Shown: positions 25,901-39,086 of the stretch, piece by piece
Layout: every line of letters starts with the position of its first letter
Numbering within the stretch: position 1 is the first letter of the stretch
Assembly (NCBI GenBank): GCA_964035545.1
Contig: OZ037770.1
Coordinates: forward strand, 6,758,229-6,822,228
DNA: 64,000 bases
Origin: Bugula neritina
Taxonomy: Eukaryota; Bryozoa; Gymnolaemata; Cheilostomatida; Bugulidae
Direction: 5' to 3'
The notes under the pieces: model-generated
What the model was told of the DNA's origin: nothing
Seen by the model: the letters and a program-made list of their open reading frames with translations, nothing else
The model's database searches: none
Made by a program: the position numbers and the translations under genes

Positions 25901-28900
25901 TCTATGCACCCCTTGGCTAACATCATAGGACATTGGGGATTACAGGCTAATTCTTGCACAGTTTTAACCCTGATTTTCTGCCTGTAAAAATAGACATCAT
26001 GTGATATAGTTGGTCAGCCTGTGCACTGTTATATTATAATTTAAAATCTATTCAATTTGAATTTAAAGTCTAAAAGTTGAGCCTTATTTTAAACTTAGTC
26101 ATTTTCAAAGCAAAAAACTCTGTTCTTCTATAAGTATCATAAATATTATGACTGTGAGTGAGTGTGAAAGTCACTGTGACTAATTACTTTAACTAATTAC
26201 TTTAACTGAGAACTCACATGAATCTGTAGGTTTCTGAGCCATCAGTGCACCCATTCAGACAAAACATCAAAGCCTCCAACTCATCACAGTTGATCTTATC
26301 AATATCTTCATAGGTTGATTGGCAGGAAGTACATACGTCTGCAACTCCTCTGATGTCTACAACACAACTTAGTATTAGTACATTATTGGCGTAGCTCATA
26401 ATGAGTTTAGAAAAGCAATCTCCATTACATGCCAATATTAGAATGCATACATTAACAAAGATGTTGTGGCAAGCTTGTTTTCTTGCGTTCCAAATAAAAA
26501 ACAAATAATAAAAACTTAAACTATTAAGTTTAATGGTTACTGCACTTAAATAAAAGCAGAGTACTAGTGTTTCAAAATGTCAACATTATGATTTGCAAAA
26601 AAGACGAGAAAAATTCAAATGAGAAAACATTAGAAATATAAAACACATGCTACTTCCAAAGATCAGACGCCCTACATATAGATTGTAACATTAAAAAAAG
26701 TGCATATAGTATTTCACGGTGACACGACATTTCACAAATGTCAATTCAAAAACACCCATTTCGAAAAAGACAATTCCCAAATTGACAATTCCCAAATTGA
26801 CAATTAATAAATTGACTTTTAGAAAAAAGACATTTCTAAAAATGACATTTCACAAATGATACGGCCCAGTCGGGTGTGAGCTCGACCGGGTCGAGAATAA
26901 GTTCATATAAACGTGGGCAATCGCAGATTAGGACTGTTTGGTAGCTAACACTACTTCCGTGATAGCCTAACTCATACGGGTTTATGTTTGTTGCTGAAAG
27001 CTTTAAATCTTGTCAAGTTCAAGTTGAAATAATTACTACTTATTTACTTTTACTTTTATACTTGTATTATTGCGTGATGTTACTATGTACATTATATGTT
27101 ATTTAATTTCATTAACCGTATTTCATTTTCTTCTTACTTTTCAGTTTTAACTTATGAAATACGGTTAATAAAATTAAATAACATATAATGTACATAGTAA
27201 CATCACGCAATAATACAAGTATAAAGGTAAAAGTAAATAAGTAGTAATTATTTCAACTTGAACTTGACAAGATTTAAAGCTTTCAGCAACAAATGTAAAC
27301 GCTGTATGAGTTAGGCTACCACGGAAGTAGTGTTAGCTACCAAACAGTCCTAATCTGCAATTGCCCACATTTATATTACTTTATTCTCGACCCGGTAGAG
27401 CTCACACCCCACTGGGCCGTATCAATTGTGAAATGTCATTTTTAGAAATGTCTTTTTTCTAAAAGTCAATTTATTAATTGTCAATTTGGGAATTGTCTTT
27501 TTCGAAATAGGTGTTTTTGAATTGTCATTTGTGAAATGTCGCGGATTCGTATTTCACCGTATGTGTGATTGGCAGGTTGCTCATAAAGATCTCTTGCAGG
27601 AGTCACTTCCACAGAATGTTCAGAAGTAGACGACTCCATTAGTTTATGTCCAGTGGAACATGCTGTATTCCACTCAGCTGACGGATCTGAACATCTTAGT
27701 TTTACAATTTCCTGTTTCAGTTGTTGAACTGCACCATTTACACTCCTGCAAACGGTGCAAGAAATAATTCAATATCATCTAGCTAATTCTTAAGAAACTC
27801 TTAGTACTGCATGGTAATGCTTGATAGATGATGAACCTTTTCAATCAACTTTTTATGAAATATTTTATTCACTTTCAAATAGGTAGTGAACAAGATATAA
27901 TACTCCTTGGCCACAGTACTCAGTATATGTGCCATCTGAAGCACCCAGACCGACACACAGACAGACACACAGACAGGCGGAAAAACAGACACACAGACAG
28001 GCGAACAGACACCCAGACAGACAGACACACAGACACAGATGAAAAAAGAGACAGACAGACACACTTACTGTAGAGAAGTGTCACATGGACTGAGTATAGA
28101 ATCCTGTGATCCAGGAAGAGCTACTGATCCATACACAGTGTTGTTCAAACAGCTGACCACCTCTTCCAGAGTACTGCAAACGATACAGAAAAAAGGCTGA
28201 ACACAAGTCCAATATATCATTAGCAGAGGGCAACGGCTGGACTTGCTAACAGTTCTTAAGTGAAAATGGAATAAATGAGTGAGAATGAAGAGTGTCGACC
28301 AGCAACAACAATTACTAAATTATCTTGGGTTAACTCACCAATAAAAAGACTATTAATAGACAAGAGATTGATAGTAGACGAATGATAGACTGCTCTTATA
28401 CTGATAATAGACTGTTATTAGAATGACTATAGAATGCTAGTAGAATGATTGTAGATTGTATATTCATAGTAGATCGATAGTACACTTATTATAGATTGAT
28501 AGTAGACTGAATATAGACCGTTAGTAGACTGAATATAGACTGTTAGCAGATAGACGTATACCTGCACACATCCTGAACTGAAGTAGCAGGTTGCAGAAGA
28601 ACGAAACCTGTTGATGGTGTCAAATCCTTGCTGACACCTGCAAAGCACTTCTTTACTGAAGTATGACACATGCCAGTAGATGGAAGACTGCAAAGCACTT
28701 GTTTCTGTCAAGTAGAATGAAATGCATGTTATAATACAGATAACTAAAAAATACTTCACAAACCTATAGTGATGTTAGAAGCTTGAGGTTTACGCAGCTG
28801 TATTTATGTTCAGACATGTCCGCAGTTAATTCTAAGATATAGCAGAATCCGTAACTAATGTCAGAAATATTTATACAAATATTCAGCAAACTAATAGCAC

Positions 28901-31900
28901 CTGAGAATTAAAGCTTTGCTTTTTTGCAGACTCAAACCTTACAGGGCACATAAGGAAGGTTGCCTAGCCCCCCCCCCCCAACTTCAAAAGCAAATGAAAG
29001 TTGCTAGAGGCCAGTCTATTCAGAACCAAGTAGATTAGGATAAGTATTATTCAGCTCAAACACAAGATAAGCTCCGGGATAAAGCAAGTCACCTACTTCC
29101 AAAGTGTTGATGAATTTGCTTCTTAATGCAGGTGTACACAATCCACCGCAGCCTTCTGAAGCCTCCTCCACACATGTCTTCCAGCTGAAACAACATACAC
29201 AGAGGTTAGGAAGGATCTAGAATATCTGGTATATGACACTCTAGAAGCATCACTTAGTCACTGGGTCTAAGAACTTGTAAAGTTATAGACACACAACAGC
29301 CCAATGCAAGGCTGAAATCTCTTACCTCGGGAATCCAATAGAGCAGTCCTCTGCATTGTTTCTGCTGTCACAGTCTTCAATGTCAGCCATCTTGAAATCA
29401 GTGACACATTCTATAAACAGACAGAAACTCAATTAACTGGATATATTTACAAACTTGATGCAATAAAACAGCCATGTAAAAAAGAACACAAAAATATTTG
29501 ATTTTATTAAACTTCCTAATTCTCTGTGAAGAATTCAGAATCACCATAGTATACACAAGGAAGTGCCCTATTACTAACAATATACAAGTGCTGCGATGTA
29601 GAAAAGGATGAATAAAAAGCAGAGTAAAGGATTTTACCTTCGATAGGTGATGATGGGATAAGGGAAGGCAACTCTGGGACCACAACAGGGGGCGTGTCTC
29701 CAGCTAACAAACTGTCACAAGCATCAGAAAATTCAGCACTTGGATTCGAGCAGACAACTCCTTCTGTCATGGACCAGTTGGATACAAGCTGCAGGGTGGC
29801 ATCTATCACACTGTAATGTATGTGTTTACCTTGTACTTACTCTACTGTATACTGTACTTACTCTACTGTACACTGTACTTACTCTACTGTATACTGTACT
29901 TACTCTACTGTATACTGTACTTACTCTACTGTATACTGTACTTACTCTACTGTATACTGTACTTACTCTACTGTATACTGTACTTACTCTACTGTATACT
30001 GTACTTACTCTACTGTATACTATCTACTTTACCGACACACTTACTGTGACTGCCGAGCACACGGAGATCTAATCTGTAAGTCAACAGCAGTGAAAGTCAC
30101 ATTCTCAGATTTGCCGTCTTCTAGACACTTTCGGAAATTATTCATCATCCTGCAGAATAAGATACATGCAGTGAGATATACTTTTATTATTATTATATTT
30201 TATTATTTCATCATGCTACTTATTATGATATAATACATACAGGAGTTATAGTAAATCAACATAAAATAACTCTAATGTATTGGCATAGCATTGCATAATG
30301 TATTTAATGTAGTAGAAAACAAAGTAAATATATAGAAATGATATATTGTAAGATGATATGGAGGTGTGGGAATCTACAGAGTAATGCATGAAGCTAATAT
30401 ACCTGCAGGGAGAACAACAATATACAGCAGTGCAGCTATATTGCTCGGAATAAAACATTTATTGCTTATCACAGAACATATCTCTGATACAGAAAACCCA
30501 AATCAGCACAAGTATTGTTTCATACAGAGAAGCAAGTGGCAATGAGCGGATGCGGAACAAGAATAATATTTTAAACTCGGGTTCAGGCAGAATTGTAAGA
30601 AAACTCACTGGCACATCTCTGTAACTGTTCCTTCTGTGTCTATGTTTATAATCTTAGTAAAGGTTCTGTCCCCAAACAGACCTACAGAGTGCAGAGAACT
30701 CAGGTTATATACATCACAGAAACACGCGCAATAATATAATAATGTAGAATATCATAATACAGTAACGTATAACTTAGCATACAGTATTATACTGCAGTAT
30801 TACATTACAGTAACGTATAACACAGTATAAAGTATCATAATACAGTATTACACTATAGTAATACAGTATTATAATACAGTAACGTATAACACAGTATACA
30901 GTATTATACTACAGTATTATATTACAGTAACGTATAACTTAGTATACAGTATTATACTACAGTATTACATTACAGTAACGTATAACATGGTATACAGTAT
31001 TATACTACAGTATTACATTACAGTAACGTATAACACAGTATAAAGTATCATAATACAGTATTACACTATAGTAATACAGTATTATAATACAGTAACGTAT
31101 AACACAGTATACAGTATTATACTACAGTATTACATCACAGTAACGTATAACTTAGTATACAGTATTATACTACAGTATTACACTATAGTAATACAGTATT
31201 ATAATACAGTAACGTATAACACAGTATACAGTATTATACTACAGTATTACATTACAGTAACATATAACACAGTATAGAGTATTACACCATAGTAATACTC
31301 ACCCAGCAAACACTCATTAGCCACATACTCCCAGCAGAAGTCTCCAGAAGTTCTGTCCAGGTGACACACTATGAAACCCTCCACGTATGTAGCAAAGGCT
31401 CTACGCCTATTGGCTGAACACAGAGAGGGGCATTGAGAAAACACCCCTTCCTCTGCCAGACAGTCGGTCCATCTAAAAGTAATCATATACACAATTGATA
31501 TTAATCTGACTCAACTGTACATAGCTATCTTTACCAGAACCGCGCTCTAATTTGAAACATAGTTATTGTATTTTTAACCAATAGAATTCGCTTCAGAATT
31601 TATTCTATCATAGCTTTTAATAGAACACAATATATGCAGTTTAAGATAAAATCCCATACAACATATAAAAATAAAATAATATTTTGTGCATTACCTGTCG
31701 AAGTTATCCCCACATAGATGTGGCTGTAGGACAGAGCAGTTTCCAATACTAACAATGTCATTTGGACAAGCTAAAACATCGTATATATTCTATATATATA
31801 TATATATATGTGCTATGACTATGTTATATGCCATATATATGCTGTATAAATATGCTGTATAAATATGCTATAAATATGTTATATTGCTCTCATTTAATGC

Positions 31901-32046
31901 TCAGCAATGACATTAAATGATTGAGCTCTCTCACCATGGTCACAAACTCAAGCTGCTAGCATTTTGCAAGGCTCGTGACTCCTAGGTGACCCCTAGAGTC
32001 ACTTGAGCTCACTTGAGCTCCGAAACAGCTGCTGTCCACAGATTGA

Positions 32047-32145
<99 letters not shown>

Positions 32146-34210
32146 CCTTAGTCTCAAATATTTAATCACTAAATACGAATCAATTCTTGATAAAAACTGG
32201 AAACTTAAAAATGTTAAAAGCAGCTAAAAAGTTTTAATATGGCTTTTTGACAAATTAATTTACAAAATCTCATCAAGTTTCACCAAAAATTAAAAAGAAA
32301 GTTATATTTGTCTTGTGAACCAACTATTTGTATTTACTACATGGTCAGATAAACGAAATGACTAAAATATAATTTATATTAACATCCTTTAACAAATCAT
32401 TCATTCAAACTTGATGTAGCCCTAGAGATACTTGATGTAGCCCTAGAGTGCAGCTTATTATTTGAACTAATAGTTGCTTACCATCGGCTTCAGAAATCTT
32501 TGGAGTGTCTACAACCAATCACAACAAAGATTACAAAAATTATTCAAAAAAACTAACCAATTGAGTTCAAAATTATAGACAGTGACACTAATAAAGAAAA
32601 GTTAGGTTTAAATAAGTGTAATGTTGGCATTTGGGTACTGCTGAATCCGCTATACCTAATAGTAAACATCTACATTATGATCAGATGAGCAGAGAACAGA
32701 GAAATTTAGTCGATCCCTCAATCAGACTGTGACTATAACACTTACCTATGACAATGTCGGAGCCTGGACATGTCTGTTGCCATGTAGAAGCAGGTGATTG
32801 ACAGGTGGATGTAGTGAGGTTAGAAGTGAGTTGAATGAGAGAACGCATGTAGTCCACATAGCTGGCACAGGGCCGGGTGAGTTCTCTACTGAAGTAGGGC
32901 ACCTGATGGTATGTGGCGTTATAGAAACAGTCCTTCATCTGCTCCACCTTCCTACAGACACATACACAGATGTAGTGCAGGCATGACATGCAAACATGCA
33001 TATTTAATAACAACATTGTAGATCACTTCTCATAGAATAGGAGTGATAATGACAGGGAGCAGCCGTGGTCTGGGGGTTAGAGAGTTTGCCTAGTAAACAC
33101 GAGGTCGAGGTCGGACAAAGGTCATTGGTGATGTTAAGAAGAGCATTCAGTTATATTTGCTCCTGTGCCTCATCTGAATAAGCTCTTAGCCTGACTCAAA
33201 AAAGCTTTTTATATGAGGTTTTCCTACAGGAATAGCGACTATAAACTGGTGTGAGTTAAGAGGTGAGATGGCGTGTAAGTATAATATATATAGTAAAGGC
33301 AAGGTACACCACATGAGGCAGTGACCTTGGAGAGGTGCTGACAGAACTGGCCTGTACTACTTTGATGTCTAGAGAAATGCACATTACCTACCCACACCAT
33401 GACTGTAAAGATTCCTTTGGCTGAGTGAAGAGGTCAAACACAAAGTCCTGAGAAGAAACTACAAGCGAACATTAATATATTTACATAGTTACATGCATAT
33501 ATATATTTGTGTGAGTACATCCATACATGCAGTCGTATGAGTACATGCATACATACGGTACAGTACATTACATACATGTTTACTTACGGTACATACGTGA
33601 CTACATACATGCTTACTTACGGTACATACATAAGTCTAGGAATAACAAATCTAGAACTAAATCTCTTCAAGAAGCCATTTATGATACAGGGTAGTAGAAG
33701 TTTATGATACAGGGTAGTAGAAGTTTATGATACAGGGTAGTAGAAGTTTATGATCAACTTCTTAATGATCAGGTGTTAATTTCAAATATTAAGAAATGCA
33801 GGGCAGGTGAACAATTGTGAGTGTAACATTACACAATGACGTCTACTCACCCCACAACTCACTCATACAGCTCCACTGTATCGTCTCCATGCAGAAGTCA
33901 GGCTGCTGTCCAGGTACATTGCAGTGAATGCTGGATGTCAAGGTTGTTATAGCATTAGCTCTCTCAGTTTCGCTACACAGTCCATTACAGCTAGTATCTG
34001 CTGCATGCATAGAGGTACACTCTCCCCATCTAGAACACAGAACTTAGGCTATGCACACAAGATTAGGCTATGTTAATATTCACACCATTGAAACATGCTA
34101 ATACAGCACACACACACACACATATATATAAAATACACTATTGAACTGAGCTAACAGCAGAAAATGCAAATGGATGCACACTCAGCAGCTATACACTACA
34201 TGATACTATA

Positions 34211-34288
<78 letters not shown>

Positions 34289-37200
34289 TATAATTTTTTT
34301 ATCCTAGTGTCTAATTTGCTGGAACAGCTGTGGCCTAGTGCCATTTAGAGGTTCTCACAGAGATAGAGTGTATAAAGAGATATGAGATGAGAACTACAAT
34401 ATAACTTAAGAGTGTAAATAACAAATAAAATATTTTCTACTCACTCTTCTCTCTGAGCACAGTTGAATGGGTTGAGATTTCTACATGGGTTAGCACAAGA
34501 TTTGTCAGCAGAATACAGCACGCATTCTATAAATACATATTAGATAGTCTATAAATACATATTAGATAGTCTATAAATACACATTATATAAATCTACATA
34601 CACATTATACAAATCTACATACACATTATACAAATCTACATACACATTATACAAATCTACATACAAATTATATAAATATAAAGCTTAGATAATTTATAAA
34701 TGTACACACCTTCTCCAGGCTCTAAAACATTCAACATATCACAGGTAGCATCTGCAGTGCCGTTGAAATTGCTCGCTTCACATATACTTTGATAAGTCGC
34801 ACCAGAATCTTGACCTCTTCGCTTACCATCTATTTGGTTTACACAGTCGTCATGGTGATACATTGACCTCCAATTTTCACCTATCTTTCTGATGGCCTCT
34901 GTAAGTAAAAACTACACTCAATAATGGACTGTATGATATGGTGTTTTCACAATAGAGAAATGTGTGTCATATGAAGAGTAGAGGAAAGTTGGAGTAGCCC
35001 TCTTACCCCGTTCTCTTTGAGTAGTGCATAGATCACTAATAGTTTTGTTATCTTCAAACTCATTGGTTAATCCATCGAGACAATCTGAGCCAGCAACAAA
35101 ATACCTGAAATATTTCACAGAAAAATCAGTTGTCTGCTTACAGGGCAGCTTGCGTTATGAATAAAATATAATACACTCATCAGAGGTGTCAGTCACTGAG
35201 TTGGCACTCATCAGAGGTGTCAGTCACTGAGTTGGCAGTCAACAGAGGTGTCAGTCACTGAGTTGACAGTCAACAGAGGTGTCAGTCACTGAGTTGACAG
35301 TCAACAGAGGTGTCAGTCACTGAGTTGGCACTCATCAGAGGTGTCAGTCACTGAGTTGATGATCAGCAAAGGTGTCAGTCATCAGAGGTGTCTGAGTTAT
35401 TCTGAGACTTAGTCAGTTAAACTATCCAAGATACCAAATTATTTTGCGGAAAGTGTTTCCTATTATAATTTCATCAAATTTGTTGAGAAAATACTTGCTT
35501 GCATATACTGAGGACTGAATATAGAACAATGGAGCTTTATATTACAAAGGTATAAAATGTGACATGTGAAACATTCACTTCTGTTTTGCAATAAAAATAG
35601 TATTTGGCAGAGGAGAGCCAATGAAAGTCATTCAATGAATGCTTACAGTTCATACATTGTTCAAGCCTTTACATTTACAGTAATAACTATAAGTTAACAT
35701 GAACACAAGTAAGCATTGTTACAAGTAAGTATTGTTACAAGTAAGTAGTGCTAAAAGTAAGTACTGTGCAGCTATTGACTTACTCGCATGAGTTTTCCGA
35801 AGAAATGTCAGTTGTGAGGAACTTTTCAAAGTTCATATCCGTTTTGGAGTATTTGATGTTCAGACATTGATTCACTGCGGAGATGCATTCTCTGCTCTCC
35901 ACTGAAAATGGAAACATAATCATCTGTTGAAATAAATACAAGGAGTAGAACTAAAGTTTACAAGAGAACACAATTACTAGTAGCAGTGTAGATACATAAG
36001 AAAAAGAGCACAACTCCTAGCTGGAAATTTACATATGTAGTAGACAACTTACAATCATATAAGAATGGCGCTTACCTTCACGACTCACAGTACAGACGAC
36101 CTCTCTGGCCAGTTTGTAAGTGTTGACTCGCCTCTGAGCTAAGTTGCAGGCGCCATTACACTGGTAGTCAGCAGTTCCTTCTTCATAACATGTCAGCCAT
36201 CTTGGAAATTCAACATGATGCAGTTAACAATACCAAAACTCTGAGGACAAAGCACTAGTTTGTTGACATTCTTGACCAATGTTATTCAAAGAACATATTA
36301 ATGCTGGTTTACTATTGACTGGACAGACCCAAAACAAGTTACTAGTATACTTCACGTTTTTGATGCCGGACAACTCACCTCTCATATTCACCTTCCTTGC
36401 ACCAGTCGGATGTGGTGAGATAACTCTCACATAGCCACAGGTCCAGGTGTCTGCAAGCTGTAAGTAAAAACAGATTAGATTGTAGTCTATCAATTCATGA
36501 ATGAGTTGGACGTAAGACACTGCAGCCTTGATAAGTCAAACATAGCCTAAAGTCAAACCTACTTGAGTCACAGGTGAGCACAAGCTGAGACTGGAGAGCC
36601 CGGTATATCGGACTGGAGTAGTTACCACTCGGCTGTCCGGCAACAGAGCAGTTCTTGTAGCAGTTGGCGGCAGCAGTGTAGTTCCTATAAAAGTGTCAGC
36701 AACTTGGACCACTCAGGTACACCATCTGAACACATGTTAATGTCAACTCATAGCGACATTATTCTATGATGTGATAAATAGCTTCAGGACCTACCTGCAT
36801 CCTATGTCTCCAAACTCTTTTAGGTTGAAGTTAGGATGTTCGTGTAGAGAGGCTATTTGCATGTGATATGTTGCTGATTCATCACAATATTCGCAAGCTA
36901 TAACACAATATTAATACAATATATCATACAGTAATACGATATATAATACAGTAATACGATATATAATACAGTAATACGATATATCATACAGTAATGTGGT
37001 ACATCATACAGTAATACAATATATCACACAGTAATACGACTTATCATACAGTAATACGATATATCATACAGTAATATGATAAAGGATAGACGACTCACTT
37101 CCTCTTGCTGCGGTGACCTCTACCAGAGTAGCAACTTGACCTTGACCTGAAGTTGTTGTAGTCATATCAGCAAAAGTGGAAGTAGTTGAAGGAGTTGTAG

Positions 37201-39031
37201 TAGTTGTGGTTGTGGATGTGCTAGACGTGGTGCTAGTTGTGGTGGTTGAACTGGTGAAATCTGTAGAAAGACAGAATATATGATGTAGCATACAGGTATA
37301 AGGTGTAACATACAGATATATGATGTAACATACAGGTATAAGGTGTAACATACAGGTATAAGGTGCGACATACAGGTATAAGATGTGACATACAGGTATA
37401 AGGTGTAACATACAGGTATAAGGTGCGACATACAGGTATAAGATGTGACATACAGATATATGATGTAACATACAGGTATAAGGTGCAACATACAGGTATA
37501 AGGTGTAACATACAGGTATAAGGTGTGACATACAGGCATAAGGTGTGACATACAGGTATAAGGTGAGACATACAGGTATAAGGTGAGACATGAAACAGTG
37601 TAACCAACCTTGACCAAAGCAGATGTCCTCGATGTCTACAGTACTGTTGCAGTAGCCATTGTAAGCTGTATTCATCATTAGCCTCAATCTCTCAAGGTCA
37701 CTTTCTCTGTGGCAGGAAGAGCCGGCGTCCTTATAGACTGTGAAACAGTCTTCAGCCTCGGAATACAACCTAAAAGATGATATATTTTTCTAGAATTTAT
37801 GAAAATTAAATCAGCAGGCGAATCTCTAATATTTACTAATTTCACAGTGAACAGCTCAAAAACAAGTCCAGGCATGTAAATTGTAACAGATAAGCTGGAA
37901 TCATGGGTATCCTTTTGTCAACAGCCTCTGGATAAAGCAGAGGCAGTTGAAGTAGCCTTGGAAAAATTTGATGAAATAGAATACTTGTCTCTCCAGAATG
38001 AAATATCAGTCTAATTTAAACTACGTAAGTTACTTACTGGCACCGGAATTCCTTAGAGAGACCTGCGCCATTGTAGAAGAACTCCCAGGCCATGACGTAT
38101 GAGATACTGCTGCCAATTGAGCTTCGGTGAGACAGCACGTCTTTCAGACAAGTTTTCACTTCCTCTAGACAAGCCGAGCTGGCGTCTGCGCAGTCAATCT
38201 ACAAACAGGAAATCAGGTCAACACGGCAGCCAGCACTAGGTAGCGATTTACGAGTTACTCTTCCCCTCTCACTAAGTGACGTTATAGGGGCACTCTCTGA
38301 TACCATCACAACTTGGCAATACTATATAGATTCTAGAACCACCACTTTTTGTATCTGTCAATCAGTATATCACAATTCTTCAACCAATTAATATGTTATA
38401 ATGAGTATAATATAGCATAGAGCTGTGGGTTCTACAGAGGCTATGTGTAGAAAGAGGATTATCCTGATTACGATATCAACAACCAAGTCAAATTCACTAA
38501 TCTACAGCTAATCCTCACATAAATCAACATGTGTTGCGAGAGTTGTTGGTACGAATAGGTTATTGTAGGCCATCACCAGTACACCGACTTGCATAAATCA
38601 CCAGGATACGTGCTTGTATTAGGCAGAGAATTAATTGATGGTGACAGAGATGTACCGATTATACAAATAATATAAGCTAGAAGTGCAACAGTTTGTCTAG
38701 ATCTATATTCATTTTCTGAGTTTAAGATAAGATTTCCAGGAAGTTTCATAGTAGTAGTGCGACAGCTTTCACAACCCAGTAAACATAAGAGATGATCTCA
38801 CTAACATCTAGGGAAGATTATATTTAATATTCTATGTTGAGATAAAAACATAAATAGTTGTTATTAAACATATTGAGCCAATGAATTATGATCTTACAGT
38901 TTGAAGTTTGTAACATCAAACTTCATTGGCTAAAATAATTTAGAGCTGCTACTGGTTACAGCAACTAAATTGAATTTGGCAAACAACAACTTTTGCTAAT
39001 ACTCCTCAAAAGCTCTACATTAATAAAATTC

Positions 39032-39086
<55 letters not shown>

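Noticed and set aside
29740-30233. Plus-strand frames of LLYTVLT repeats
   Set aside because: 21-bp array translation, antisense to the Cys-rich gene.
37064-37768. A 234-residue continuous minus frame
   Set aside because: It joins two real exons (37769-37609 and 37260-37099) through a 20-bp array that has proper intron splice sites at each end.
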